Shown here one piece after another: positions 1 through 8,355 of a stretch of 46,483 nucleotides of DNA (position 1 is the first letter of the stretch; every line of letters begins with the position of its first letter). A program made the translations under genes and the position numbers. The stretch is taken from the NCBI RefSeq assembly GCF_000502875.1, contig NZ_AYWX01000011.1, positions 213,522-260,004 on the forward strand, read 5' to 3'. This stretch comes from Mesorhizobium sp. L2C084A000. Its GTDB lineage: Bacteria; Pseudomonadota; Alphaproteobacteria; Rhizobiales; Rhizobiaceae. Under the pieces are notes generated by a model. That model did not search any database. It worked only from the letters and a program-made list of their open reading frames with translations, and was not told where the DNA came from.

Positions 1-209
1 GCATAGAGGATGACGGTCCAGGCATTCCCGAGGACAAGGCGCGCGACGCGCTGAAGCGGGGACGGCGTCTGGACGAGACAAAGCCCGGAACAGGCCTGGG
101 GCTGGCCATTGTCGCAGACCTCGTCAACGAGTATGGAGGCGTTCTGGCGCTCGAGCGGTCCGGTATGGGCGGATTGAAGGCGGTGGTGCGATTGCGGAGC
201 CTTCAGTGA
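1..209 (+). CDS. Sensor histidine kinase, C-terminal end (partial, possibly FeuQ)
   Basis: The window opens inside this gene; codons run in frame from base 3 to the TGA at 207-209. The visible 68 residues are the end of an HATPase_c domain: an EDDGPGIP stretch (G1/N-box side) and a PGTGLGLAIVADL stretch (G2 box), followed by a short beta-strand tail. It is therefore the ATP-binding end of a two-component sensor kinase. I recall that in Sinorhizobium meliloti the kinase gene feuQ lies just upstream of the cycHJKL genes, which follow here too, so FeuQ is the best guess. That assignment rests on context, because the sensor domain lies outside the window. Confidence 0.8.
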   Translation, partial: IEDDGPGIPEDKARDALKRGRRLDETKPGTGLGLAIVADLVNEYGGVLALERSGMGGLKAVVRLRSLQ

Positions 210-394
210 TGTTCACTAGGGCCAATCGACATAGAGGGACGGGAGATGTTATTGGCGGCATTTCGATTGGTCCTGCAGCGGCCAGCGGCCAAATTTCCGA
301 CAAATATCAATACTATGGCCACGCCAACTTCTCCGATGACGCGGCCCCCGGCGCGTCCATGGCAGGCTCCCACTCAAGAAAATCGGTTGTTGGC

Positions 395-832
395 ATGAAG
401 ATTCGCGTCGCTCTCGTTTCCGCATTGCTGGCTGTTTCCGGCTGCACCACCTTGAGCGGCAAGGGTCCAACCGTGGCAGTGACACCGGCCTCGACACCTC
501 CTTCCAGCGGCAAGGTGACCACGACGATCATTTCGGCGATGGGCGGCGGCCTCATCAGCGGGGCGATCGGCAACGGCCTCAGCGAGACCGAGAAGCGCAG
601 CGCGCTTGAGGCTGAATACAAGGCGCTAGAATATACGACCAGTGGCCAGAAGGTGACGTGGAAGGGCGCTCAGGCTTCGCGCTACGGCGAGGTGGTTCCG
701 GCCCAGCCGTACCGCGTCGGTTCGCAGGACTGCCGCCAGTACACGCAGACGGTGTTTTCCGCCGGTGCCGGGGTCACGGCGCGTGGAACCGCTTGCCGCA
801 ACGCCGATGGCAGCTGGACGCCGCTGACCTGA
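395..832 (+). CDS. Small outer-membrane lipoprotein, surface-antigen type
   Basis: This is a 145-residue protein starting at ATG 395. The frame is open further upstream to 206, but only this start puts a lipoprotein signal peptide at the N-terminus: Lys/Arg, a hydrophobic run, then lipobox AVSGC with Cys17 as the lipidation site. Next come a Ser/Thr/Pro-rich linker, a glycine-rich zipper-like segment (SAMGGGLISGAIGNGLS, about residues 46-62) and a C-terminal domain with two cysteines. This layout matches the rhizobial RT0821/Lpp0805-type surface proteins related to the rickettsial 17 kDa antigen. It is probably an outer-membrane envelope protein of unknown role. The 185 bp between the kinase stop and this start hold no other gene. 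No strong ribosome-binding site is visible before ATG 395. Confidence 0.75.
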   Translation: MKIRVALVSALLAVSGCTTLSGKGPTVAVTPASTPPSSGKVTTTIISAMGGGLISGAIGNGLSETEKRSALEAEYKALEYTTSGQKVTWKGAQASRYGEVVPAQPYRVGSQDCRQYTQTVFSAGAGVTARGTACRNADGSWTPLT

Positions 833-925
833 CGACCGTCTGCCGACGATTGGCGGCTGGCGTCGTCAAAGCGTCGCAGCATGCATCTGTTGGCACGGCA
901 GAGCTCTGCCGGTATTGGAAGAACC

Positions 926-2065
926 ATGCTGTTCTGGGTCATAGCCGCCATTCTCACGCTGGGTGCAAGCCTGGCGGTGCTGCTGCCGCTGGCCGCCAGC
1001 GCCAAGGGCGCGTCGTCGAGCGGCGAACATGATCTCGAAGTCTATCGGGACCAATTGTCCGAGCTTGACCGCGACGCCGCGCGTGGCTTGATCCAGCCGG
1101 CCGAAGCCGCCGAGGCCCGCGCCGAGATCGCTCGCCGCATCCTTCGCCTTGACAATGCGGGTGCCGTCGGCGGCGCAAACCCTGGCCGAGCGCCGGTCAC
1201 GGCAAGGCTGGTGGCAACCGTAGCCGTGCTGGCGGTGCCGCTGGTCAGTTGGGGGCTCTATGTCAAGCTTGGCTCTCCTGACCTGCCGTCGCAACCGCTC
1301 AGCGAGCGGTTGGCCAAGAATCCTGCCGACAGTTCGGTCGACGAGCTGGTGGCGCGGGCCGAAGCCCATCTGGCCGCCAATCCCACTGACGGCAGGGGCT
1401 GGGACGTGCTGGCACCGGTCTATCTGCGCATGCAGCGCTTTTCCGACGCGGCAGGAGCCTATCGCAACGCCATTCGGCTCGATGGCGACAGCGCCGTTCG
1501 CCAGGCCGGTCTCGGCGAGGCGATCGCCAGCGCGGCAGGCGGCATTGTCTCGGCCGATGCCCAGGATGCTTTCGAAGCAGCCCTGAAGCTCGATCCGGCC
1601 AATGCGAAGGCCAGCTTCTACCTGGCCATGGCATTGGCGCAGGAGGGTCGCGCCAAGGAAGCGACCACGGCATGGCAGGCGATGCTGGACAGATTGCCGC
1701 CGGATTCGCCATGGCGCGGTGCCGTCGAGCAGGCGCTCGCCAAATCCGGAAGCTCCGACGTCGCTTCCGGCGGCGCCACCAACGGTCCCGATGCCGGCGA
1801 TGTCGACGCCGCATCCTCGATGTCGCCGCAGGACCGGGAGACCATGATCAATACGATGGTTGCCGGCCTCGACGACAAACTGCGGCAAAATCCGCGCGAT
1901 CCGGAAGGATGGATGCGGCTCGTTCGTTCCTATGTCGTGCTCGGCAAGGCCGATCAGGCGCGTGAGGCGCTCGGTCGCGCCATTGCCGTCTTTGGAGCCG
2001 ACAGCGACCAGGCGAAGAAATTCACTGCCTTTGCCGCTTCGCTTGGGCTTGCGGCGACGGAGTAG
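926..2065 (+). CDS. ccmI: Cytochrome c maturation protein CcmI (CycH)
   Basis: This 379-residue protein belongs to the CcmI/CycH family, a membrane-anchored TPR chaperone that binds the C-terminus of apocytochrome c and presents it to the CcmF/CcmH heme-ligation complex. The start at ATG 926 follows a GGAAG ribosome-binding site and gives the typical N-terminus: a transmembrane helix (about residues 3-24), a cytoplasmic loop with the family-typical DLEVYRDQLSELDRD segment, and a second transmembrane helix (about residues 93-112). A periplasmic TPR domain follows (about residues 145-260) and a second helical-repeat part runs from about 310 to 375. It is the first gene of the ccmI-ccmE-ccmF-ccmH operon, with ccmE starting 8 bases downstream. 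Confidence 0.95.
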   Translation: MLFWVIAAILTLGASLAVLLPLAASAKGASSSGEHDLEVYRDQLSELDRDAARGLIQPAEAAEARAEIARRILRLDNAGAVGGANPGRAPVTARLVATVAVLAVPLVSWGLYVKLGSPDLPSQPLSERLAKNPADSSVDELVARAEAHLAANPTDGRGWDVLAPVYLRMQRFSDAAGAYRNAIRLDGDSAVRQAGLGEAIASAAGGIVSADAQDAFEAALKLDPANAKASFYLAMALAQEGRAKEATTAWQAMLDRLPPDSPWRGAVEQALAKSGSSDVASGGATNGPDAGDVDAASSMSPQDRETMINTMVAGLDDKLRQNPRDPEGWMRLVRSYVVLGKADQAREALGRAIAVFGADSDQAKKFTAFAASLGLAATE

Positions 2066-2073
2066 AACAAGAC

Positions 2074-2517
2074 ATGACGCGCAAGCAGAAACGATTGTCG
2101 GTGATCGCGGGCGGGCTGGTCTTCCTGGCTGCCGCGACCGGGCTGACTTTTTACGCGCTTGGCCAGAAGGCCTCCTATTTCTACATGCCGGCCGATCTCA
2201 CCACCGCCAGCGTCCAGCCTGGCCAGCGCATCCGGTTGGGTGGATTGGTCGAAAAAGGCACGATCCAGCGCGGGCAGGGGGCCACGGTCGGCTTTTCGGT
2301 GACCGACACGCACAAATCGGTCAAGGTCACCTACACCGGCATCCTGCCCGACCTTTTCCGCGAAGAGCAGGGCGTCATCACCGAGGGTACTTTCGGCCCG
2401 GACGGGGTTTTTGTTGCCGATAGCGTGCTGGCCAAGCATGATGAGCGCTACATGCCCAAGGAGGTTGCGGACGGCCTCAAGGCCAAGGGCGTCTGGCAGG
2501 AGAACAAGAGTGAATAG
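2074..2517 (+). CDS. ccmE: Heme chaperone CcmE (CycJ)
   Basis: CcmE covalently binds heme in the periplasm and passes it to apocytochrome c through CcmF/CcmH. The 147-residue length is normal for the family. An N-terminal signal anchor (about residues 8-29) precedes an OB-fold beta-barrel domain. The heme-attachment region KHDERYMPKEV is present, with His122 as the expected covalent heme ligand and Tyr126 as the expected axial ligand. The gene lies 8 bases after ccmI and 32 bases before ccmF, so it is clearly part of one transcript. Confidence 0.96.
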   Translation: MTRKQKRLSVIAGGLVFLAAATGLTFYALGQKASYFYMPADLTTASVQPGQRIRLGGLVEKGTIQRGQGATVGFSVTDTHKSVKVTYTGILPDLFREEQGVITEGTFGPDGVFVADSVLAKHDERYMPKEVADGLKAKGVWQENKSE

Positions 2518-2549
2518 CTCCGGCAGGAGAGCGACAATGGATCACGGGC

Positions 2550-4541
2550 ATGGTTGAAACGGGACATTTCGCCCTCGTCCTGGCGTTTGCGCTTTCGCTG
2601 GTGCAGACGGTGGTGCCGCTGTTTGGCGCGCGCCTGAACAACCAGCGCCTCATGGCCGTCGGCGGTCCGGTCGCAGTGACCGGCTTTGCCTTGACGGCGC
2701 TGTCCTTCGCAGCGTTGGCGAGTGCCTATGCAAGCTCCGATTTCTCGGTGGCGAGCGTGTGGGAAAACTCGCATTCCTTGCAGCCGTTGATCTACAAGAT
2801 CACCGGAACTTGGGGCAATCATGAAGGCTCGATGCTGCTTTGGGTGTTGATCCTGACCTTCTTCGGCGCGCTCGTCGCCGCTTTCGGCTCCAACCTGCCG
2901 GCGACGCTGCGCGCCAATGTGCTTGCGGTGCAAGGCGCCATCGGCGCCGCCTTCTTCCTGTTCATCCTGGCGACGTCCAATCCGTTCATCCGGCTCAATC
3001 CGGCGCCGATCGAAGGCCGCGATCTCAACCCGATCCTGCAGGATCTCGGCCTCGCCATTCACCCGCCTTTTCTCTATCTCGGCTATGTCGGCTTCTCGAT
3101 CTGTTTTTCCTTCTCGGTTGCCGCTCTCATCGAAGGCCGCATCGACGCGTCCTGGGCACGCTGGGTGCGGCCGTGGACGCTGGTCGCCTGGATGTTCCTG
3201 ACCGGCGGCATCGCCATGGGATCGTACTGGGCCTACTACGAGCTCGGTTGGGGCGGTTTCTGGTTCTGGGATCCGGTCGAGAACGCCTCCTTCATGCCGT
3301 GGCTGGCGGGGACCGCGCTGCTCCATTCGGCCATCGTCATGGAAAAGCGCTCGGCGCTGAAGATCTGGACGCTGCTGCTCGCCATCCTGACCTTTTCGCT
3401 GTCGCTGCTCGGCACCTTCCTCGTGCGTTCAGGCGTGCTGACCTCGGTGCACGCCTTTGCCACCGATCCGACGCGCGGCGTGTTTATCCTGTGCATACTG
3501 ACGCTGTTTATCGGCGGCTCGCTGGCGCTGTTTGCGCTGCGCGCTTCCCGGCTGACGACCGGCGGCCTGTTCCAACCGATTTCCCGAGAAGGGGCGCTGG
3601 TCCTCAACAATCTGTTCCTGACGACGGCGACGGCGACCGTCCTCGTCGGCACACTCTATCCGCTCGCCGTCGAAGCCTTTTCAGCCGACAAGATCTCGGT
3701 CGGCGCGCCGTTCTTCAATCTCACCTTCGGACCGCTGATGGTGCCGCTGCTGCTCGTGGTTCCGTTCGGGCCGTTGCTGGCCTGGAAGCGCGGCGATGTC
3801 TTCGCCGTCGCGCAGCGCCTTATGGCGGCCTTTGCAGCGGCGCTGCTGGCGACGCTGGTCACCGCTTTGTTCATCGACGGCGCCTCGGTGTTCGCAGCCC
3901 TGGGCGTTGGCCTTGCCGTCTGGCTGATCCTTGGCGCGCTCACCGACCTCGCCGTCAAATCGGGGGTCGGCAATGTCGCAGCGGGGATCATGGTCAGGCG
4001 CTTGCTCGGCCTGCCGCGCTCGGTCTTCGGCACCGCCTTCGCTCACCTTGGCCTCGGTCTGACCACGCTCGGCATCGTCGGCACACTTTGCTTCGGCACC
4101 GAGAAGATTCTGTCGATGCATGCCGGTGAGACCGTCGAACTGTCCGGCCATACGCTGCGTTTCGTCGGGCTTCATCCGGCCCAGGGACCGAATTACAGCG
4201 AGGATCTCGGCCGCTTCGAACTGATCGGCGTCAGCGGCAGCCCTGTTGGCGAAATCAGCTCCGCCAAACGGTTTTATCCGGTGCGGCAGATGACGACGAC
4301 GGAATCGGGCATCAGGACGATTGGTTTCTCGCAGCTCTACATCTCGCTCGGCGACGAGGGCAATGACGGTTCCGTCGTCGTCCGTCTGTGGTGGAAACCG
4401 CTGGTGACGTTGATCTGGGGCGGCGGCCTGATGATGATGGCGGGCGCGGCGATGTCACTGATGGACCGGCGCCTGCGCGTCGGCGCGCCGTCGCGGCGGC
4501 GCAAGCAGGCGAGCGCGGTGCCATCCGCGACCCTGCCATGA
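2550..4541 (+). CDS. ccmF: Heme lyase CcmF (CycK)
   Basis: CcmF is the large polytopic subunit of the heme-ligation complex that joins heme from holo-CcmE to the CXXCH motif of apocytochrome c. At 663 residues with many hydrophobic segments it has the family's normal size. The tryptophan-rich WWD motif is visible at about residues 234-241 (WGGFWFWD) and continues PVENASFMPW. Start ATG 2550 is 21 bases from the nearest strong Shine-Dalgarno (GGAG around 2526). A six-codon frame starting at ATG 2537, in another frame, overlaps the start and may couple initiation. The stop overlaps ccmH by ATGA. Confidence 0.96.
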   Translation: MVETGHFALVLAFALSLVQTVVPLFGARLNNQRLMAVGGPVAVTGFALTALSFAALASAYASSDFSVASVWENSHSLQPLIYKITGTWGNHEGSMLLWVLILTFFGALVAAFGSNLPATLRANVLAVQGAIGAAFFLFILATSNPFIRLNPAPIEGRDLNPILQDLGLAIHPPFLYLGYVGFSICFSFSVAALIEGRIDASWARWVRPWTLVAWMFLTGGIAMGSYWAYYELGWGGFWFWDPVENASFMPWLAGTALLHSAIVMEKRSALKIWTLLLAILTFSLSLLGTFLVRSGVLTSVHAFATDPTRGVFILCILTLFIGGSLALFALRASRLTTGGLFQPISREGALVLNNLFLTTATATVLVGTLYPLAVEAFSADKISVGAPFFNLTFGPLMVPLLLVVPFGPLLAWKRGDVFAVAQRLMAAFAAALLATLVTALFIDGASVFAALGVGLAVWLILGALTDLAVKSGVGNVAAGIMVRRLLGLPRSVFGTAFAHLGLGLTTLGIVGTLCFGTEKILSMHAGETVELSGHTLRFVGLHPAQGPNYSEDLGRFELIGVSGSPVGEISSAKRFYPVRQMTTTESGIRTIGFSQLYISLGDEGNDGSVVVRLWWKPLVTLIWGGGLMMMAGAAMSLMDRRLRVGAPSRRRKQASAVPSATLP

Positions 4542-5002
4542 ACGCGCGGCTTTCGCTGACCTCCATTGTCCTGCTGCTGGCGCTGTCCTTTGCCGGCACG
4601 GCCCTGGCGGTGAAGCCTGACGAGGTGCTGCCTGATCCGACGCTGGAGGCGCGGGCGCGGGCGCTCTCGGAAGGCTTGCGCTGCATGGTCTGCCAGAACC
4701 AGTCGATCGACGAATCCGATGCCGACCTTGCCCGCGACCTGCGCGTCCTTGTGCGTCAGCGCCTCGTCGCCGGCGACACCGACCAGCAGGTGATGGATTA
4801 CGTCGTGTCGCGTTACGGCGAGTTCGTGCTGCTGAAGCCGCGTTTCGACCTGCGCAATGCGTTGCTTTGGGGCACGCCCGTCCTGCTGTTGCTGGTGGGA
4901 GGCGGTTTCATCGTGCTGACCGCGCGGTCGCGCCGCGTGCTGGCGACCAATGCGTTGACCACTGAGGAACAGGCGGCGCTGGACAAGATACTAGGCAATT
5001 AG
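4538..5002 (+). CDS. ccmH: Cytochrome c maturation thioredoxin-like subunit CcmH (CycL)
   Basis: CcmH/CycL keeps the apocytochrome CXXCH thiols reduced and is a subunit of the heme-ligation complex. The start at ATG 4538 overlaps the ccmF stop (ATGA), implying translational coupling. The 154-residue protein has a signal peptide (residues 1-24), the family signature LRCMVCQNQSI with redox cysteines Cys49 and Cys52, and a C-terminal transmembrane helix (about residues 107-127) followed by a short cytoplasmic tail. It is the last gene of the ccm operon. Its TAG stop (5000-5002) overlaps the TAA stop of a convergent toxin gene, which points to late arrival of that module at the operon end. Confidence 0.96.
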   Translation: MNARLSLTSIVLLLALSFAGTALAVKPDEVLPDPTLEARARALSEGLRCMVCQNQSIDESDADLARDLRVLVRQRLVAGDTDQQVMDYVVSRYGEFVLLKPRFDLRNALLWGTPVLLLLVGGGFIVLTARSRRVLATNALTTEEQAALDKILGN

Positions 5003-5307
5003 CTCGGCCATTCCTCCGAGGGCCAGTCCCGCGACGTGTGAATGACGCGCAGGATAGCGACGCTCTGACGGCTAGCGATCGGGCGCAACTCATAGGCAAT
5101 GATGTAGGGCAGGCGGTCGATGAGCTTCTCATATGTGCCTGTCACTCGGCCTGGGCGGCCCGTCGCCATCTCACCAAGGCCCTGGCCCATTTCACGAATA
5201 CGATCCGCCAGGCGTCGGGCGGCAGCAGGATTGTCCTGAGCGATAAAGGCAACTTGCTGCTTAAAATCGTCCAGCGCTTCTCGCGACCAGGCGACGAACC
5301 GCTTCAC
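4999..5307 (-). CDS. ParE/RelE-superfamily toxin
   Basis: The 102-residue protein matches the ParE/RelE toxin fold: an N-terminal beta strand (KRFVAWSREALDDF), two helices (FKQQVAFIAQDNPAAARRLADRIREMGQGL), then a beta sheet ending in the typical run RLPYIIAYELRP and a late strand AILRVIHTSRDWP. The HTSRDWP tail is typical of ParE-like members, which poison DNA gyrase; the target here is not proven. It begins with GTG at 5307, overlapping the antitoxin stop as GTGA, so translation is coupled to the antitoxin. Its stop overlaps that of convergent ccmH. Confidence 0.85.
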   Translation of the reverse strand: MKRFVAWSREALDDFKQQVAFIAQDNPAAARRLADRIREMGQGLGEMATGRPGRVTGTYEKLIDRLPYIIAYELRPIASRQSVAILRVIHTSRDWPSEEWPS

Positions 5308-5573
5308 GCCTTGCCCAAGCGCCTGGCTTCCGCCGATTCGATGACTGCGTCGATTTCCGCCATCGCATCGTCGTGAGGCACGACACGGCCAGCCGCCGCA
5401 TCTTCCATGCCGCGTTTGATGCCTTCAATGATATCGAGTTCGCGATCGACGTAGGCCGAGACCGCCTCGGCGGCGAGGAACGATTTGCTACGCCGGGTGT
5501 CGGTGGCGATCCGCTCCAGCTTCAGCTTGGTTTCGGGAGAGACCCGGATGGTCATGGTGGTGCTTGCTGTCAT
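5304..5573 (-). CDS. Ribbon-helix-helix antitoxin of the ParE-type module
   Basis: This 89-residue protein carries an N-terminal ribbon-helix-helix DNA-binding motif (TMTIRVSPETKLKLERIA, then DTRRSKSFLAAEAVSAYVDRE). An acidic, helical C-terminus (about residues 50-89) would wrap the toxin. This is the CopG/ParD-like antitoxin layout. It is the first gene of a two-gene operon and its stop overlaps the toxin start. The promoter and a 28-bp inverted-repeat operator lie directly upstream (5586-5630), so autorepression by the antitoxin or the complex is the likely control. The ATG at 5573 follows an AAGG-containing stretch; a second in-frame ATG six codons later would still leave the DNA-binding strand intact. 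Confidence 0.85.
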   Translation of the reverse strand: MTASTTMTIRVSPETKLKLERIATDTRRSKSFLAAEAVSAYVDRELDIIEGIKRGMEDAAAGRVVPHDDAMAEIDAVIESAEARRLGKA

Positions 5574-5585
5574 TTATGAAAGCCT

Positions 5586-5613
5586 TGTGCTGAGTTGTGT
5601 ACAAGATAGCACA
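5586..5613. promoter_or_regulatory. Inverted-repeat operator of the RHH/ParE module
   Basis: A 28-bp symmetric element: outer arms TGTGCT (5586-5591) and AGCACA (5608-5613), inner arms TTGT (5595-5598) and ACAA (5601-5604), all centred on the same point at 5599/5600. It covers the -10 box of the antitoxin promoter, as expected for a ribbon-helix-helix autorepressor site. Confidence 0.6.
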
Positions 5614-5630
5614 TTGGACATCGCAGCCAA
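5603..5630 (-). promoter_or_regulatory. Putative sigma-70 promoter of the RHH/ParE operon
   Basis: On the minus strand a TTGGCT -35 box (5630-5625) and a TATCTT -10 box (5608-5603) are separated by 16 bases. This would start transcription about 25-30 bases before the antitoxin ATG at 5573. The -10 box lies inside the inverted-repeat operator. Confidence 0.45.
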
Positions 5631-5769
5631 GGGGATTGTACGTCCCCTGACTCCCAAACATTACCAAAGTTTCATGTGTCGGAAATGGCGCTGTAATGTG
5701 TGCCGCTCTAATTCTCCTTTCCTGAGGATGCCGACCAAGCAGCGTCCGTTGAAAGAGGATAAGAAATCC

Positions 5770-7323
5770 ATGAATATTGCCCCCAATTCATATTCCGTCA
5801 CCCGCAAGCGTCTCATGGCTGCCGTCGCATCTGTCGCGGTGGCCGGTGCGATCGGCGTTGGCGCGCTGACCAGCGGAACCAGCCCTGTTCTGGCCGATGC
5901 CGTGCGCGTCGAGGCGCCGCAGGTGCCGGGCTTCGCCGATGTCGTCGAGCGCGTTTCTCCCGCCGTTGTCAGCGTCAAGGTCAAGGCCAAGATCAGCCCG
6001 GCCGCCGATGATGGCTCCGACCCGTCCGACGACCAGGATGGCATGAACAACCTGCCCAACAATCCACAGCTGCGCCGCTTCTTCAAGGAATTCCGTGGCT
6101 TTGGTGACCAGGACGGCCAGGGTGGCGGCAACAGGCGCTTCAGCCACCGCGACCGCAACAACGACCAGCCGCGGCCGGTTGCTCAAGGGTCCGGCTTCTT
6201 CATCTCGGATGACGGCTATCTCGTCACCAACAACCACGTCGTTTCGGAAGGCTCGGCCTTCACCGTGGTGATGCATGACGGCAAGGAGCTCGACGCCAAG
6301 CTGATCGGCACCGACCCGCGCACCGATCTCGCCGTGCTTAAGGTCGACGGCGTCGGCAAGTTTACCTATGTCGACTTCGCCGATGACTCCAAGGTTCGCG
6401 TCGGCGACTGGGTGGTGGCCGTCGGCAATCCGTTCGGCCTTGGTGGAACCGTCACCGCCGGCATCGTCTCCGCCCGCGGCCGTGACATCGGCGCTGGCCC
6501 TTATGACGACTTCATCCAGATCGACGCATCGGTCAACCGCGGCAATTCTGGCGGTCCGACCTTCAACCTCAACGGCCAGGTCGTCGGCATCAACACCGCG
6601 ATCTTCTCGCCGTCAGGCGGCAGCGTCGGCATCGCCTTCGACATTCCCGCTTCGACCGCCAAGCAGGTCGTTCAGGACCTGATGAAGAGCGGTTCCGTGC
6701 AGCGCGGCTGGCTCGGTGTGGAAATCCAGCCGGTCACCTCCGACATCGCTGAGTCGCTTGGTCTGAAGTCCAACAACGGCGCACTGGTTTCCAGTGCCCA
6801 GGACGATGGTCCCGGCAAGAAGGCGGGCATCACGGCCGGTGACGTGATCACCCAGGTCGACGGCAAGGATGTCGCTTCGCCGAAGGAACTGGCCCGGCTG
6901 ATCGGCGCCTATTCGCCTGGCAAGTCGGTCGACGTCACCGTGTGGCGCGACGGCAAGAGCCAGACGGTCAAGGTCGATCTCGGCAAACTGCCCTCGAACG
7001 ACAAGCAGGCCTCTGTCGACCAGCAGCAGCCCGCCGCCCCGGCCAAGCCCGACACGCTGGCCGATCTCGGCCTGACCGTTACCAAGTCTGAAAACGGCAA
7101 GGGACTGGTGGTGACCGATGTCGATCCCGACAGCGATGCCGCCGATCGCGGTATCCAGCCGGGCGACGTCATCACATCGGTCAATTCGACCGAAGTGAAC
7201 GGCACCGACGACGTCACCAAGGCGATGACCGATGCAGTCAACTCCGGCCGCAAGGCAGTGCTGATGCAGATCACCCGCGACGACACCAATCGTTTCGTCG
7301 CGCTGCCCGTCGCCAAGGGCTGA
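5770..7323 (+). CDS. degP: Periplasmic serine protease/chaperone DegP (HtrA, Do family)
   Basis: DegP degrades or refolds damaged envelope proteins. Start ATG 5770 follows an AGAGGAT ribosome-binding site; the frame is open upstream but runs through the toxin promoter. The 517-residue protein has a long signal peptide (cleavage around residue 40, VLADAV). The trypsin-like domain has catalytic His156 (in TNNHV), Asp186 (DPRTDLAV) and Ser260 (GNSGGP). Two PDZ domains follow (about residues 310-400 and 425-510). A Gly/Asp/Arg-rich loop (about residues 75-135), rich in DQDG and NRR, corresponds to the regulatory LA loop. It follows the ccm operon, from which only the toxin-antitoxin module separates it. 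A response regulator and kinase lie downstream. Confidence 0.95.
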   Translation: MNIAPNSYSVTRKRLMAAVASVAVAGAIGVGALTSGTSPVLADAVRVEAPQVPGFADVVERVSPAVVSVKVKAKISPAADDGSDPSDDQDGMNNLPNNPQLRRFFKEFRGFGDQDGQGGGNRRFSHRDRNNDQPRPVAQGSGFFISDDGYLVTNNHVVSEGSAFTVVMHDGKELDAKLIGTDPRTDLAVLKVDGVGKFTYVDFADDSKVRVGDWVVAVGNPFGLGGTVTAGIVSARGRDIGAGPYDDFIQIDASVNRGNSGGPTFNLNGQVVGINTAIFSPSGGSVGIAFDIPASTAKQVVQDLMKSGSVQRGWLGVEIQPVTSDIAESLGLKSNNGALVSSAQDDGPGKKAGITAGDVITQVDGKDVASPKELARLIGAYSPGKSVDVTVWRDGKSQTVKVDLGKLPSNDKQASVDQQQPAAPAKPDTLADLGLTVTKSENGKGLVVTDVDPDSDAADRGIQPGDVITSVNSTEVNGTDDVTKAMTDAVNSGRKAVLMQITRDDTNRFVALPVAKG

Positions 7324-7478
7324 GGTCGGTCCCGGAGCGTTCTCTCGGCCTTTCCAGGTGGGTGAGGGCGTTCCGGCGGCAGGTTGGACTTTTCCAGTGC
7401 GGCAGTTTCAACACCCCGAGCCGCCGTACGGGAAAGCATGGAGGAGCGCGCGTTAGTCAGTCATCGCGCCTTCCCCCG

Positions 7479-7510
7479 GCGGCAGCGGGCTTCCCATCGT
7501 CCGCTGCCGC
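7479..7510 (+). terminator. GC-rich hairpin after degP
   Basis: Perfect 10-bp arms GCGGCAGCGG (7479-7488) and CCGCTGCCGC (7501-7510) enclose a 12-base loop, about 155 bases after the degP stop. Only a short, weak T-rich stretch follows, so it may be a terminator or another RNA structure. The rest of the 350-bp stretch 7324-7673 shows no gene or recognisable motif; the promoter of the following response regulator must lie here. Confidence 0.35.
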
Positions 7511-7673
7511 ACACTTTCTAAAGCGCTTCCGCGATCCGATGCAAACGACATCGGCGGCGAGCAGCTTTATCGCGCACGGCTTCGGGCAATCTTGATGGCG
7601 GTGCGCTTTGGCAAAGGCCACAATGCAGATGTCTGCCACTCAACCTTCCGGCGAAATCGCGTATAACAGCCCT

Positions 7674-8348
7674 ATGAAGATTCTCGTCATAGAAGACGAT
7701 CGCGAGGCTGCGGATTACTTGCAGAAAGCCTTTGCCGAGGCGGGTCACACCGCTCATGTCGCCGGTGACGGCGAAACCGGCTTTGCGCTCGCCGACGCCG
7801 GCGACTACGACGTGATGGTGATCGACCGGATGATGCCGCGTCGCGACGGCCTGTCGGTCATTGCCGGTCTCCGGTCCAGGGGCAACACGACGCCGGTGCT
7901 GATCCTGTCGGCGCTCGGCGAGGTCGATGATAGGGTCACGGGGCTGCGCGCCGGCGGCGACGACTACCTGACGAAACCCTATGCCTTCTCCGAGCTTCTC
8001 GCCCGCGTCGAGGTGCTGAACCGGCGCGCCAGTGCCAAGGAAGCCGAAACCGTCTACCGCGTCGGCGATCTCGAACTCGACAGGCTGTCGCATTCGGTCC
8101 GCCGTGCGTCACGCGAGATAACGCTGCAGCCGCGTGAATTCCGCTTGCTCGAATATCTGATGCGGCATGCCGGCCAGGTGGTGACGCGCACCATGCTGCT
8201 GGAAAATGTCTGGGACTACCATTTCGATCCGCAGACCAATGTCATCGACGTCCATGTCTCCCGGCTGCGCGGCAAGATCGAGAAGGGCTTCGACAAGCCC
8301 ATCCTGCATACGGTTCGCGGCGCCGGCTATATGCTGAAGAGCGGCTAG
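7674..8348 (+). CDS. OmpR/PhoB-family response regulator
   Basis: This is a two-component DNA-binding regulator of 224 residues. The receiver domain (residues 1-115) has the acidic pair Glu8/Asp9, phospho-acceptor Asp51 and switch Lys101 (LTKPYA). The winged-helix trans_reg_C domain (about residues 125-223) ends in the family-typical VSRLRGKIEKGF and TVRGAGYML stretches. I chose ATG 7674 because MKILVIEDD is the canonical family start. In-frame starts upstream (TTG 7608, ATG 7623 after AAAGG) would add 17-22 residues. The partner kinase begins 7 bases downstream. The signal it answers cannot be read from the sequence; being next to degP fits envelope stress, which is inference. Confidence 0.93.
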   Translation: MKILVIEDDREAADYLQKAFAEAGHTAHVAGDGETGFALADAGDYDVMVIDRMMPRRDGLSVIAGLRSRGNTTPVLILSALGEVDDRVTGLRAGGDDYLTKPYAFSELLARVEVLNRRASAKEAETVYRVGDLELDRLSHSVRRASREITLQPREFRLLEYLMRHAGQVVTRTMLLENVWDYHFDPQTNVIDVHVSRLRGKIEKGFDKPILHTVRGAGYMLKSG

Positions 8349-8355
8349 CTGCGGC

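Noticed and set aside
206..394. Upstream extension of the lipoprotein frame
   Set aside because: It would bury the lipobox 80 residues inside the protein; start 395 places it correctly.
395..832. Identity of the lipoprotein as FeuN, the small inhibitor of FeuPQ
   Set aside because: The protein is a lipoprotein with a glycine-zipper surface-antigen layout and is longer than the FeuN I recall; only the neighbouring position suggested it.
5485..5769. N-terminal extension of the degP frame
   Set aside because: It runs through the antitoxin gene start and its promoter; ATG 5770 with AGAGGAT gives a proper signal peptide.
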